Assembly: GCF_036245865.1 (NCBI RefSeq)
Contig: NZ_BTTW01000004.1
Coordinates: 620,001-684,000, forward strand
Source of the DNA: Corallococcus caeni
Lineage (GTDB): Bacteria; Myxococcota; Myxococcia; Myxococcales; Myxococcaceae
Length of the DNA stretch: 64,000 nt
Direction: 5' to 3'
Below, one piece after another: positions 45,081 through 53,078 of this stretch. Within the stretch, counting starts at the first letter, position 1. Every line of letters starts with the position of its first letter. Under the pieces are notes generated by a model that was not told where the DNA came from, did no database searches, and saw only the letters and a program-made list of their open reading frames with translations. The translations under genes and the position numbers were made by a program.

Positions 45081-45950
45081 CTACACGCCGCGCGCGGCGA
45101 AGTGCGCGAGCACGTTCTTCACCTTCGCCACCTCGTCGTGCTGCCGGAGGTCCTCGTACATGGGCAGCACCGCCTCGAACTGCTCGCGGGCCGCGGCGTA
45201 GTCCTGGAGGTAGTAGCAGGACAGCCCCAGGTCCCAGCGCGCGCGGGCCTCGTAGACGTGGTCGTGCAGCTCCCCGTACACGTCCACCGCGCGCAGCAGG
45301 TGCGGCCGCGCGTTGTCGTGGTGGCCCAGCAGGCCCTCCGCCTCGCCCAGGAGCAGGTGCCCCAGCGCGAGCGCGTCCGGGTCCTCGCCCTGCTCCAGGA
45401 GCGGCACGGCCTCCAGGAAGCGCTTGCGCGCGGGCTCGTACTCGCCCTTGGCCATGCGCAGGTCGCCGATGTCCAGCAGCAGCCGCGCCATGCGCTCCGT
45501 GTTGCGCGTCTGGCGGTAGAGGATGAGCGCCTCCTGGTACTTCTCCTCGGCGCCGTCGACCTCGCCCATGGCGCGCAGGGACTCGCCGATGCAGGCGCGG
45601 GTGAGCGCCTCGCCCTCGCGGTCGCGCGCCTCGTTGAAGAGCAGGGCGGCGGTGGCCATGTGCTCGATGGCGCCCTTGTGGTCCTCGAAGTGGGCCTTCA
45701 CCACGCCCAGGCCGAAGAGGGCCTGCGCCTGGCCGGGCTTGTTGCCCGCGGTCTTGAAGAAGCCGTAGGCCTCCTCGTAGTGCTCGCGGCTCGCCGCGTG
45801 GTCCTCCAGCATCCCGTACAGCTCCGCCAGCGCGACCAGCCCCTGGCCCACCTCCGAGGGTGAGCCGGTGATGCGCAGCGGGGCGAGCGCGTTCTGCTGC
45901 TTCTGGATGGCGTCGGTGATGTGGGCGCGTTCGTTGTCGGACGGGTGCAT
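45081..45950 (-). CDS. TPR-repeat protein downstream of the XRE regulator
   Basis: A 289-residue protein of about six tetratricopeptide repeats with the A/Y/F spacing of TPRs (ALFGLGVVKAHFEDHKGAIEHM, EALTRACIGESLRAMGEVDGA, ARWDLGLSCYYLQDYAAAREQF). It is cytoplasmic, with no signal peptide. It begins 1 nt after the regulator gene stop, so it is translationally coupled to it and may bind it or its ligands. ATG 45950 (MHPSDNERAH) is the start. Confidence 0.8.
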   Translation of the reverse strand: MHPSDNERAHITDAIQKQQNALAPLRITGSPSEVGQGLVALAELYGMLEDHAASREHYEEAYGFFKTAGNKPGQAQALFGLGVVKAHFEDHKGAIEHMATAALLFNEARDREGEALTRACIGESLRAMGEVDGAEEKYQEALILYRQTRNTERMARLLLDIGDLRMAKGEYEPARKRFLEAVPLLEQGEDPDALALGHLLLGEAEGLLGHHDNARPHLLRAVDVYGELHDHVYEARARWDLGLSCYYLQDYAAAREQFEAVLPMYEDLRQHDEVAKVKNVLAHFAARGV

Positions 45951-45951
45951 G

Positions 45952-47556
45952 TCAGTTCTCGTGAACCTTGCGGCGCCGGGCGCCCCTGTCCAGCGAATCG
46001 TGCTTCTCGCCCCCTTCAGCGCCGTTGCCATCGGGCTCGGGGTGCCCGTTGCGCTCGGCCTTCTCCTTCTCGTGGACCAGGAGCGGGGAGAAGAAGCAGT
46101 CCTTCTTCGTGTACTCGTCGAAGGCGAACGCGAAGCGGTAGCTGGCCGCCGCGCGCTGGTTGCAGTCCGTGCGCTCGCAGAAGCGGCAGGAGATGCCGCT
46201 GGGGATGGCGTCCTTGCGCAGGTCGTTGGTGGGCAGGCCGTACGCCAGGTACTTCGCGTTCTCCGCGTGCGTGCCCAGGCCGATGGAGTACGCCGTGCCC
46301 TTCACGATGGAGCCCTCAATGGGCTGCAGCTGCACCTTCGCGAAGCAGAAGTACGTCGTGCCGTCCGGCATGATGGAGTACTGGCGCGTGATTTGAGACG
46401 GGTTGAGGAACGCCAGGTGCACCGCCCACTTCGCGCAGGAGCCGCCGCCGGAGGCGAAGCGGATGCCGGTGCCGCTGTAGCGCTTGGAGATGTTCCCGGC
46501 GATGTCCGCGCGCAGGAAGTGGAAGGGCAGGCCCTGGCGCTTGGGGTCGGACAGGTTGCAGATGCGGTGGGCCACCGTCTCGTAGGTGGTGCCGAAGACG
46601 TTGGAGAGCAGCTCCACGTCGTAGCGCGTGCGCTGCACCTCCTTGAAGAACTCGCCGTAGGGCAGCATCAGCGCGCCGGCGAAGTAGTTCGCCAGGTTCA
46701 CCTTGATGAGGCGCTCCGTCTCCCCGTGGCGCATGCGGCCCGCTCCCAGGATGCGCTCCACCAGCTTCTCGCGGTCCATCACCATGAGGCCAATGGACGC
46801 GGCCACCTGGAACTTCAGCGGCTGCTCCGTGAGGTCCGGCGACAGCGTCAGCGTGCGCGCGTCCAGGTCCAGCCGGCGCACCACGGAGGAGCCGCTGGCC
46901 GCGCGCTCAATCTGCACCTTGAAGTCGAAGCGCTCCTCCAGCATGCGGATGAGCTGGCTGCTGGTGAGCTGCTGCTCCAGGCGGAAGTCGCGCCGCAGCC
47001 CTTCCGCCTGCTCCTCCAGCTCCGGGAAGTAGTTGCGGTGCTTCTCCAGGAAGTCGCTGACCTCGTCGAAGGGCGAGTAGTCGAAGCGCACGCCCGGCGT
47101 GTTGCCCATCCCGGAGGTGGAGCCCTGCGTGCGCGTTCGCTCCTCCACGTTGAGCTGCGCGAGCACGTTCTCCAGCTGCGTGCGCGTGTTCTTGTAGAGG
47201 TTGAACAGCGCGGCGACGGTGCCGGCCAGCTTCGGCTCCGCGGACAGCGACTGGAGCGACTCCGAGTCGATGTCCAGGCTCTTGAGGAGCGGTTCGTCGA
47301 GCAGCTTCGCCAGGGCCTCGTCCACGCGGCCCTCGCCCAGCGTGGACATGAACTGCTCGGGGTCCTGCTCGAAGTAACGCAGCGCCTTCCACAGCAGGGG
47401 GAAGGGCATCACGCGCTTGCCCTTCTCGATGAGGTTCAGGTACGCGGGCGAAACGCCCAGGTCCTTGGCGGCGTCCGCCTGCTTGATGTTGCGTTGCAAG
47501 CGGAGGCCTCGAAGCTTCAGCCCCACGTTCGCGTTCAGCGCGTTGTCGTTGTTCAT
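45952..47556 (-). CDS. XRE/RamB-PrpR-ScfR-type transcriptional regulator
   Basis: A 534-residue regulator. Residues 10-70 are an XRE helix-turn-helix (LKLRGLRLQRNIKQADAAKDLGVSPAYLNLIEKG, seen in parts). The middle (about 250-330) matches the ImmA/IrrE-like region but lacks HExxH (NYFAGALMLPYGEFFKEV). The C-terminal domain has the Cys motif GISCRFCERTDCNQRAA typical of DUF2083 regulators of propionate/acetate metabolism, in which acyl-CoA acts as ligand. The final 50 residues are charged and disordered. A GCAAA/TTTGC site lies upstream at 47622. Confidence 0.85.
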   Translation of the reverse strand: MNNDNALNANVGLKLRGLRLQRNIKQADAAKDLGVSPAYLNLIEKGKRVMPFPLLWKALRYFEQDPEQFMSTLGEGRVDEALAKLLDEPLLKSLDIDSESLQSLSAEPKLAGTVAALFNLYKNTRTQLENVLAQLNVEERTRTQGSTSGMGNTPGVRFDYSPFDEVSDFLEKHRNYFPELEEQAEGLRRDFRLEQQLTSSQLIRMLEERFDFKVQIERAASGSSVVRRLDLDARTLTLSPDLTEQPLKFQVAASIGLMVMDREKLVERILGAGRMRHGETERLIKVNLANYFAGALMLPYGEFFKEVQRTRYDVELLSNVFGTTYETVAHRICNLSDPKRQGLPFHFLRADIAGNISKRYSGTGIRFASGGGSCAKWAVHLAFLNPSQITRQYSIMPDGTTYFCFAKVQLQPIEGSIVKGTAYSIGLGTHAENAKYLAYGLPTNDLRKDAIPSGISCRFCERTDCNQRAAASYRFAFAFDEYTKKDCFFSPLLVHEKEKAERNGHPEPDGNGAEGGEKHDSLDRGARRRKVHEN

Positions 47557-47621
47557 GGCTCCAACCCCCGGCGGGCCGCGTCACAAGGCGCGCTCCAGCA
47601 CCGGGTCTCTGGATCCACTCT

Positions 47622-47643
47622 GCAAACCGATTTACCGATTTGC
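47622..47643. promoter_or_regulatory. Candidate operator of the RamB-type regulator
   Basis: GCAAA-n12-TTTGC forms an inverted repeat and encloses the tandem repeat ACCGATTT-ACCGATTT, 66-87 nt upstream of the regulator start. TTTGC/GCAAA elements resemble known RamB/PrpR sites. The rest of the gap 47557-47871 shows no gene. Confidence 0.45.
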
Positions 47644-47871
47644 AATCAACGTTTTCGGTTCGCCGCAACGCTGTCCCGCAGGCGACGCGCGAAGGGTTGA
47701 CTGCCCCCACCCTGGCCGTAGCGGGACGTAATCCCATGTAATCACGCCGCTTTCAGGTGGTCCCGGTGTGCGGCGGCGGCGCCCGGACACCGCGTTGTCA
47801 ACCCTTGACTGACGCGGCGCGACAGGACTGGGGAAAAGTCAGTAAACGGGGGCCACAATATTTACAAAGGA

Positions 47872-49122
47872 TCAACGCGCCTCCGGGGCCCGCTGGAAGA
47901 CGAGGGCGACGTTGGTGCCGCCGAAGCCGAAGGAGTTGCTCATCACGGCGTCCACGCGCGTCTCGCGGGCGGTGTTGGGCACGCAGTCCAGCGGGATGCG
48001 CGGGTCCTGGTGCTCCAGGTTGATGGTGGGGGGCAGCACGCCGCGGGTGAGGGCGAGGATGCTGATGACGGCCTCGGCCGCGCCGGCCGCGCCGTTCATG
48101 TGGCCCGTCATCGACTTGGTCGAGGAGATGGCGAGCGTCTTCGCCGCGTCACCGAACACGTGGGCGATCCCCTCCATCTCCAGGAGGTCGCCGATGTCCG
48201 TCGAGGTGCCGTGGGCGTTGAGGTAGCCGATGTCCGCGGGGGCCAGTCGCGCGTCCTTGAGCGCGGCCCGCATCGCGCGCTGGGCGCCCTCGTGGGCGGG
48301 CGCGGGTGAGGTGACGTGGTAGGCGTCGGAGCTGGCGCCATAGCCCGTGAGCTCCGCGAGGATGCGGGCCCCCCGGGCGCGCGCGTGCTCGTACTCCTCC
48401 AGGATGAGGATGCCCGCGCCTTCGGCGAGCACGAAGCCGTCGCGGTCCTTGTCGAACGGGCGGCTCGCCGCATGGGGCGCGTCGTTGCGGGTGGACAGGG
48501 CCTTCATCGCGGCGAAGCCGCCCACGCCCAGCATGGAGATGGGGGCCTCCGCGCCGCCCGCCACCGCCACGTCGAACTCGCCGCGCTGGAGCCCGCGCAG
48601 TGCTTCGCCGATGGCGTGCGCGCTGGTGGAGCACGCGGAGTTGGTGGACCAGGACGGGCCCTTGATGCCGTGGCGCATGGAGATGTAGCCGGGCGCCATG
48701 TTGATGATCATCTGGAGGATGAAGAAGGAGCTGATGCGGTCCGGCCCCTTCTCCAGCGCCTTGCGGTGGGTCTCCTCCAGGCTGCTGATGCCGCCGATGC
48801 CGGAGCCGACGATGACCGCCACGCGGTCCGCGTTCTCCGGCGTGATGACCAGCCCCGCGTCCTCGATGGCCATGTCCGACGCGGCCACCGCGAACTGCGC
48901 GAAGCGGTCCATGCGCCGCACCTCGCGCCGCTCGATGTAGGCCTCCGGGTTGAAGCCCTTCACCTCACCGGCGAAGCGGCAGTCCAGGCCGCTGGCGTCG
49001 AACAGGGTGATGGGCCCCACGCCGCTCCTGCCGTTCACCAGCGCGTCCCAGCTTGGCTCCACGCCGATGCCACACGGGCTGATGAGCCCCATTCCCGTCA
49101 CGACGACGCGCCGCTGTCCCAT
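47872..49122 (-). CDS. fabF: 3-oxoacyl-ACP synthase II (FabF)
   Basis: A 416-residue condensing enzyme of fatty acid elongation. The catalytic triad is visible: Cys in [16 protein letters not shown], His in [12 protein letters not shown] and His in [14 protein letters not shown]. The N-terminal [15 protein letters not shown] is characteristic. I start at ATG 49122, which has AAGGAG upstream. It is monocistronic at this locus and divergent from a thioesterase-tetR unit, so it may be a specialised second copy rather than the housekeeping one in a fab cluster. Confidence 0.92.
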   Translation of the reverse strand: MGQRRVVVTGMGLISPCGIGVEPSWDALVNGRSGVGPITLFDASGLDCRFAGEVKGFNPEAYIERREVRRMDRFAQFAVAASDMAIEDAGLVITPENADRVAVIVGSGIGGISSLEETHRKALEKGPDRISSFFILQMIINMAPGYISMRHGIKGPSWSTNSACSTSAHAIGEALRGLQRGEFDVAVAGGAEAPISMLGVGGFAAMKALSTRNDAPHAASRPFDKDRDGFVLAEGAGILILEEYEHARARGARILAELTGYGASSDAYHVTSPAPAHEGAQRAMRAALKDARLAPADIGYLNAHGTSTDIGDLLEMEGIAHVFGDAAKTLAISSTKSMTGHMNGAAGAAEAVISILALTRGVLPPTINLEHQDPRIPLDCVPNTARETRVDAVMSNSFGFGGTNVALVFQRAPEAR

Positions 49123-49152
49123 CGCGAACTCCTTGACCCCATTGATTGAACG

Positions 49153-49186
49153 GGATGGTATTATGACCATCCTTCCATGAGTTCAA
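49153..49186 (-). promoter_or_regulatory. fabF promoter with overlapping palindrome
   Basis: On the minus strand TTGAAC (49181-49186), a 17-nt spacer and TAATAC (49158-49163) form a promoter toward fabF. The perfect inverted repeat GGATGGT-n6-ACCATCC (49153-49172) covers the -10 element. It could bind the TetR protein encoded at 49733 and control both directions. Confidence 0.6.
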
Positions 49187-49202
49187 GCCCGAGGGAGTCC
49201 TG

Positions 49203-49727
49203 ATGAGCGAGCAGCCCGTGAACCCGCGCACGCGGACGGTGACGTGGAGGGACCCCCGAGAGGGCGCCTCCGCGGCGAAGACGCTGTCGGGCCTGGAGTA
49301 CCTGCGCGCCATCCAGCGCGGGGAGCTGCCGGGGCCGCCCATCGCGGAGCTGATGGGCTTCTCTCCGGTGGAGGTGGAGGAGGGCCGGGTGGTGTTCGCG
49401 GTGAAGCCGGGCGAGCACCACTACAACCCCATCGGCATGGTGCACGGCGGCCTGGCCGCGACGCTGATGGACTCCGCGATGGGGTGCGCCATCCACACGA
49501 TGCTGCCGGTGGGCGCGGGCTACACGACGCTGGAGCTGCACGTGAACTACGTGAAGGGCATCGCGCACGACACGGGGCAGCTGTTGTGCAGGGGCGAGGT
49601 CATCCACCTGGGCGGCCGCGTGGCGACGGCGCAGGGGCGGTTGGTGGATGAGAAGGGCACCCTCTACGCGCACGGCACCACGACGTGCATGGTGTTCCGG
49701 CCGCCGGGCTCGGGCGGCAAGGAGTAG
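49203..49727 (+). CDS. PaaI-family hotdog thioesterase
   Basis: A 174-residue hotdog-fold acyl-CoA thioesterase. NPIGMVHGGLAATLMDSAMG carries the family HGG motif and the catalytic acidic residue; YTTLELHVNYVKGI and EVIHLGGRVATAQGRLVDE follow. The tetR gene starts 5 nt after it. Its position opposite fabF suggests a role in acyl-chain turnover. Confidence 0.85.
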   Translation: MSEQPVNPRTRTVTWRDPREGASAAKTLSGLEYLRAIQRGELPGPPIAELMGFSPVEVEEGRVVFAVKPGEHHYNPIGMVHGGLAATLMDSAMGCAIHTMLPVGAGYTTLELHVNYVKGIAHDTGQLLCRGEVIHLGGRVATAQGRLVDEKGTLYAHGTTTCMVFRPPGSGGKE

Positions 49728-49732
49728 GCGCC

Positions 49733-50374
49733 ATGCGCTACACCGCTGAGCACAAGCAGGCCACGCACGCGCGCATCCTCGCGGCGGCGGAGAAGCTGTT
49801 CCGCGCGGAGGGCTTCAGCGGTGCGAGCGTGGAGCGGGTGATGCGGGCCGCGGGCCTGACGGTGGGCGGCTTCTACGCCCACTTCGCCTCCAAGGAGGCG
49901 CTGCTCGCGGAGTCGCTGCGCGCCTTCATGACGGCGAACAGGACGCGCTGGCTCTCGGGGCTGCGGACGTCGCGAGGCCCGGAGTTCCTGGAGCGCTTCG
50001 CGCGGCGCTACCTGGACCAGTACAACCGGGCCACGGGGGATACGGCCTGCATGATGCCGTCGCTCCTGTCGGACCTGACGCGCGCGACGCCGGAGGTGCA
50101 GGCCGCGTTCGGACAGGGACTGGAGGACCTGGTGGGCGAGGCCCAGGCGCAGCTCCCCGCGCGCGAGGGCGCGACGCCCCGGCAGCAGATGCTGGCGACG
50201 GTGGCGCTGTGCTTCGGCGCGATGACGCTCGCGCGGGCCACCGCGTCCCAGCCGCTGGCGGGAGAGATCCTCGACGCGGCGCGCGCGCTGCTGCTCGCGG
50301 GGGCTCCCGTGGACGAGGGGGCGGCGGCACCCCGCGTGCCCCGGGCCCGCTCCGCACGGAAGAAGCCCCACTGA
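49733..50374 (+). CDS. TetR/AcrR-family regulator
   Basis: A 213-residue repressor-type protein. The N-terminal helix-turn-helix is RILAAAEKLFRAEGFSGASV, VMRAAGLTVGGFYAHFASKE and LLAES, as in AcrR types. The C-terminal ligand domain contains GDTACMMPSLLSDL, seen in a TetR subgroup. A basic tail (PRARSARKK) ends it. ATG 49733 has AAGGAG about 10 nt upstream. It likely regulates its own operon and fabF through the palindrome at 49153. Confidence 0.85.
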   Translation: MRYTAEHKQATHARILAAAEKLFRAEGFSGASVERVMRAAGLTVGGFYAHFASKEALLAESLRAFMTANRTRWLSGLRTSRGPEFLERFARRYLDQYNRATGDTACMMPSLLSDLTRATPEVQAAFGQGLEDLVGEAQAQLPAREGATPRQQMLATVALCFGAMTLARATASQPLAGEILDAARALLLAGAPVDEGAAAPRVPRARSARKKPH

Positions 50375-50473
50375 GCAGTCGTCCGCGTGCGTCGACACTC
50401 CGGACTGGACGAACGGGGTTCGCCGTGGAGTCCTTCACGCGGATGACGAACCGTGGGGGCAAGGGTGGACGCA

Positions 50474-51895
50474 ATGAAGACGCGGGTGGCGCGCGCATGG
50501 CTCCTCTGCCTCGCACTCACGCTGAGCGCATGTGCCACCGTGCCTCTCGCGCCTCCCAGGAAGGACGCCGCGCCCCTGCGCTACAACATCGCGTACACGC
50601 ATGACCCCACGCCGCGCCTGGACGTGGAGGTCTTCCTGCCGCGGAAATTTCCGCGCGAATTCCTCTTCCGGCAGCCAGGGCGCGTGGAGTCGCTGACGGC
50701 GGTGGACGAGGCCGGCACCCGGTTCGAACTCTTCCCCAGCAACGGAGTGCTGCAGGTGCCGGAGGGGGCGCGTGTCCTCCGCTACCGCTACCCGCTGGCC
50801 GCCTCGGTTCAGCAGGGTGGCCGGCACCTGTTCGGCGGCATGGGCGAAGGGGACGCGTGGCACGTGGCCGGCAAGGCCTACCTGCTGACCCCCAGCAGCG
50901 TGACGCCTGGCCTGCGCGTGGACCTCACCGTGTCCGGCACGGAGCCCCTCCTTCCCTGGAAGCCCGACGCCAGCGGCGTCTACCACCTGCGCGGCGAGGA
51001 CCTCATCGACGCGGGCTTCCATGCCTTCGGCGGCAGGCGCTGCGAGGCGCACGTCGGCGCCTCCGTGCTGGAGGTCGCGCTGCTGGGCCGCTTCACGCAC
51101 CTCTCCGACGCGGAAATCTGCGCGTGGCTCGAACAGGCCGGACGCGAGGTGGTCACCGTGCGCAAGCGCTTCCCGTACCCGCGCGTCACCGTGCGCATCG
51201 TGCCCGTGCCCGGCGAGGACACGCCCGGGGTCTTCGGCATGGTCCAGTGGAGCTCGCCGCCCAGCATCTCCATCCTCGTGGGCCAGGACGCCACCGCCGC
51301 GTCCTTCGCCAGGGACTGGGTCGCCATCCACGAGATGCTGCACCTCACGCACCCGACGCTGCTGCCCCGGGTGGCGTGGCTCACCGAGGGCCTGGCCACC
51401 TACTACACGGAGCTCGCCCGCGCCCGCTCCGGACGCCAGACGGCCCGGCAGGCCTGGCAGGAGCTGACGAAGGGCTTCGCGCGCGGCCAGGCCGCCGCGG
51501 GCTCACGCACCATGAAGGAGGTCGTGGCGCAGGAGCACAACTTCCAGGGCCTCTACTGGTCCGGGGCCTTCTTCGCGCTCCACCTGGACGTGGAGCTGCG
51601 GCGCGTGACGCACGGCCGCGCCCGCCTGGAGGACGTGCTGGAGCTGCTCGCCACGCGCGGGCCCACGTCGTCGCTGGAGAGCTTCGGTGCCGCCGTGGAC
51701 ACGGTCGCCGGTCAGCCCCTCTTCGATGCGCTGCTCGCCCGTCACCTGCCGGTGCCCGCGTTCTCGGAGCTGGGGCCCCTCTTGGAAACGCTGGGCGTCC
51801 GAATTGACCCGGGTGGCGTCAAGCTCCATGCTGCGCCGGACAGTGGGTTGCGTGAGGCCATGGACGGTGGGCGGACTCCGGATGACGCGGGGTGA
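50474..51895 (+). CDS. Gluzincin-type metallopeptidase lipoprotein
   Basis: A 473-residue lipoprotein (lipobox LSAC) with a zinc motif HEMLH (WVAIHEMLHLTHP) and a downstream Glu in WLTEGLATYY, the HExxH...E layout of gluzincins related to M1/M61 peptidases. The N-terminal about 250 residues are beta-rich. The overall length is shorter than M1 enzymes, so it is a distinct subfamily. It is probably anchored in the outer membrane. It precedes yceI by 94 nt holding an ECF-like promoter. Confidence 0.72.
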   Translation: MKTRVARAWLLCLALTLSACATVPLAPPRKDAAPLRYNIAYTHDPTPRLDVEVFLPRKFPREFLFRQPGRVESLTAVDEAGTRFELFPSNGVLQVPEGARVLRYRYPLAASVQQGGRHLFGGMGEGDAWHVAGKAYLLTPSSVTPGLRVDLTVSGTEPLLPWKPDASGVYHLRGEDLIDAGFHAFGGRRCEAHVGASVLEVALLGRFTHLSDAEICAWLEQAGREVVTVRKRFPYPRVTVRIVPVPGEDTPGVFGMVQWSSPPSISILVGQDATAASFARDWVAIHEMLHLTHPTLLPRVAWLTEGLATYYTELARARSGRQTARQAWQELTKGFARGQAAAGSRTMKEVVAQEHNFQGLYWSGAFFALHLDVELRRVTHGRARLEDVLELLATRGPTSSLESFGAAVDTVAGQPLFDALLARHLPVPAFSELGPLLETLGVRIDPGGVKLHAAPDSGLREAMDGGRTPDDAG

Positions 51896-51918
51896 ACACC
51901 CGGAAAAGTGAAGGGGCT

Positions 51919-51943
51919 GTAACCGGCTTCCGGATGTCGCGTA
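51919..51943 (+). promoter_or_regulatory. Candidate ECF sigma promoter before the yceI-MNIO unit
   Basis: GTAACC (51919-51924), 15 nt, then CGTA (51940-51943) has the AAC ... CGT form of ECF promoters. As I recall, GTAACC is also the -35 element of Caulobacter SigF promoters that drive bufferin genes. The start would be near 51950, about 40 nt before yceI. Confidence 0.5.
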
Positions 51944-51989
51944 TCGCATGCATCCGCGAGGTTCGCGGCTTCCGTAGATGAGGTCCGCC

Positions 51990-52613
51990 ATGTTCCGCAG
52001 CGTCCTGATGCTCGCCGCCGTCCTGTCGCTGTCCGCGTCCGCCGCCGAGCCGGCGCCTTCCGACAAGCGCTTCGTCTTCAATGATCCGAACAGCCGCGAC
52101 ACGGTGATGTTCGTGCTGGACGCGCCGCTGGAGGTCATCAACGGCCTGTCCAACAAGGTGACGGGCCGCGTGGAGGTGAAGGGGCAGAAGGCCAGCGGCC
52201 GGTTCCAGGTGCCGGTCAGCTCCATCAAGACGGGCAACGAGACGCGCGACGGCCACCTGCAGAACGACCGCTGGCTGGACGCGGCGAAGTTCCCGGACAT
52301 CGTCTTCGAGTTCAAGGACGTGGCCCTGCCCGCGCCGCTCGCCAACGCGAAGCCCGTGGTGCTGAAGACGAAGGGCACCTTCACGATTCACGGCGTCACG
52401 CGCGAGGAGCCCGTGGAGGTGACGGCCACGTACCTCCAGGAGACGGCCGAGACGAAGAACCGCGCCGCCGGCGAGCTGTTGCGCGTGCGCGCGAAGTTCC
52501 AGATTCCCCTGGAGGCCTACGGCATCAAGCGCACCGAGGCGCTGGTGCTGAAGGTGGGCGAGCGGGCCGACGTCACCGTCGACGCCTGGGGCTCCACGCA
52601 GTTCAAGCCGTAG
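51990..52613 (+). CDS. YceI-family exported lipocalin-like protein
   Basis: A 207-residue periplasmic protein. The signal peptide MFRSVLMLAAVLSLSASA is cleaved before AEPAPS. The YceI fold is clear: VTGRVEVKGQKASGRFQVPVSSIKTGN in parts, HLQNDRWLDAAKFPDIVFEF and GTFTIHGVTREEPVEVTA. YceI proteins bind polyisoprenoids or amphiphiles in a beta-barrel. I choose ATG 51990 because GAGG lies 6 nt upstream (GAGGTCCGCCATG), the same arrangement as for the matrixin at 19548. The Cys-rich peptide gene starts 51 nt later, so one transcript is likely. Confidence 0.85.
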   Translation: MFRSVLMLAAVLSLSASAAEPAPSDKRFVFNDPNSRDTVMFVLDAPLEVINGLSNKVTGRVEVKGQKASGRFQVPVSSIKTGNETRDGHLQNDRWLDAAKFPDIVFEFKDVALPAPLANAKPVVLKTKGTFTIHGVTREEPVEVTATYLQETAETKNRAAGELLRVRAKFQIPLEAYGIKRTEALVLKVGERADVTVDAWGSTQFKP

Positions 52614-52664
52614 TCCTCTGTTCCCCGTAGTCACACCCCCACGCGGTACGAAAGGAAGCAACAC

Positions 52665-52949
52665 ATGAACGTCAAGGCTCTTGCGGCGGTCGTCGGCACC
52701 CTGTCCCTCAGCGCGCTGGCCACCGGCTGTGCGTCCAACAAGGCCTCCGAGGGCACCATGCACTCCGCGTCGTCGGAGAAGGCCGCCGAGGCCAACTGCA
52801 GCAACGCGAAGGCGACCGACGCGAAGGGCGCCGAGGGCAGCTGCAGCAACAAGCCCGCCGCCGCCCCCGCCGCGACCCCGGAGAAGGGCGCCGAGGGCAG
52901 CTGTGGCGCCGGCTCCTGCGGCTCCGGCTCCTGCAGCGGCAAGAAGTAG
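52665..52949 (+). CDS. HvfA/bufferin-like Cys-rich RiPP precursor
   Basis: A 94-residue exported peptide. Residues 1-21 are a signal sequence (MNVKALAAVVGTLSLSALAT) with Cys22 (TGC) as a possible lipid or free Cys. The core holds three similar units, K39-AAEANC45, K54-GAEGSC60 and K74-GAEGSC80, then GAGSC85 and GSGSC90, spaced by Ala/Pro linkers. EGxC motifs are the modification sites of HvfA-type peptides, in which an MNIO enzyme turns Cys into oxazolone/thioamide or thiooxazole groups that bind copper. The next two genes encode exactly that enzyme pair. AAAGGAAG precedes ATG. The assignment rests on motif plus context. Confidence 0.82.
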   Translation: MNVKALAAVVGTLSLSALATGCASNKASEGTMHSASSEKAAEANCSNAKATDAKGAEGSCSNKPAAAPAATPEKGAEGSCGAGSCGSGSCSGKK

Positions 52950-52997
52950 TCGTTCCCCGGGAGAGGGCCTGCGTGTCAGGTCTCCTCCCAGGCTCGC

Positions 52998-53037
52998 GGG
53001 CGGCGGGAAGGGTTCTTCCTGCCGCCCGTGTTGTTTC
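52998..53037 (+). terminator. Strong hairpin between precursor and MNIO genes
   Basis: GGGCGGCGGGAAG (52998-53010) pairs with CTTCCTGCCGCCC (53015-53027) over 13 bp with one G-U and a GGTT loop; GTGTTGTTTCC follows. It is likely a partial terminator that makes the precursor mRNA more abundant than the enzyme mRNA. Confidence 0.72.
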
Positions 53038-53078
53038 CACCCTCGCCTCCGCAGTTCCGTTCCCCGAAGGAGCGCCGC

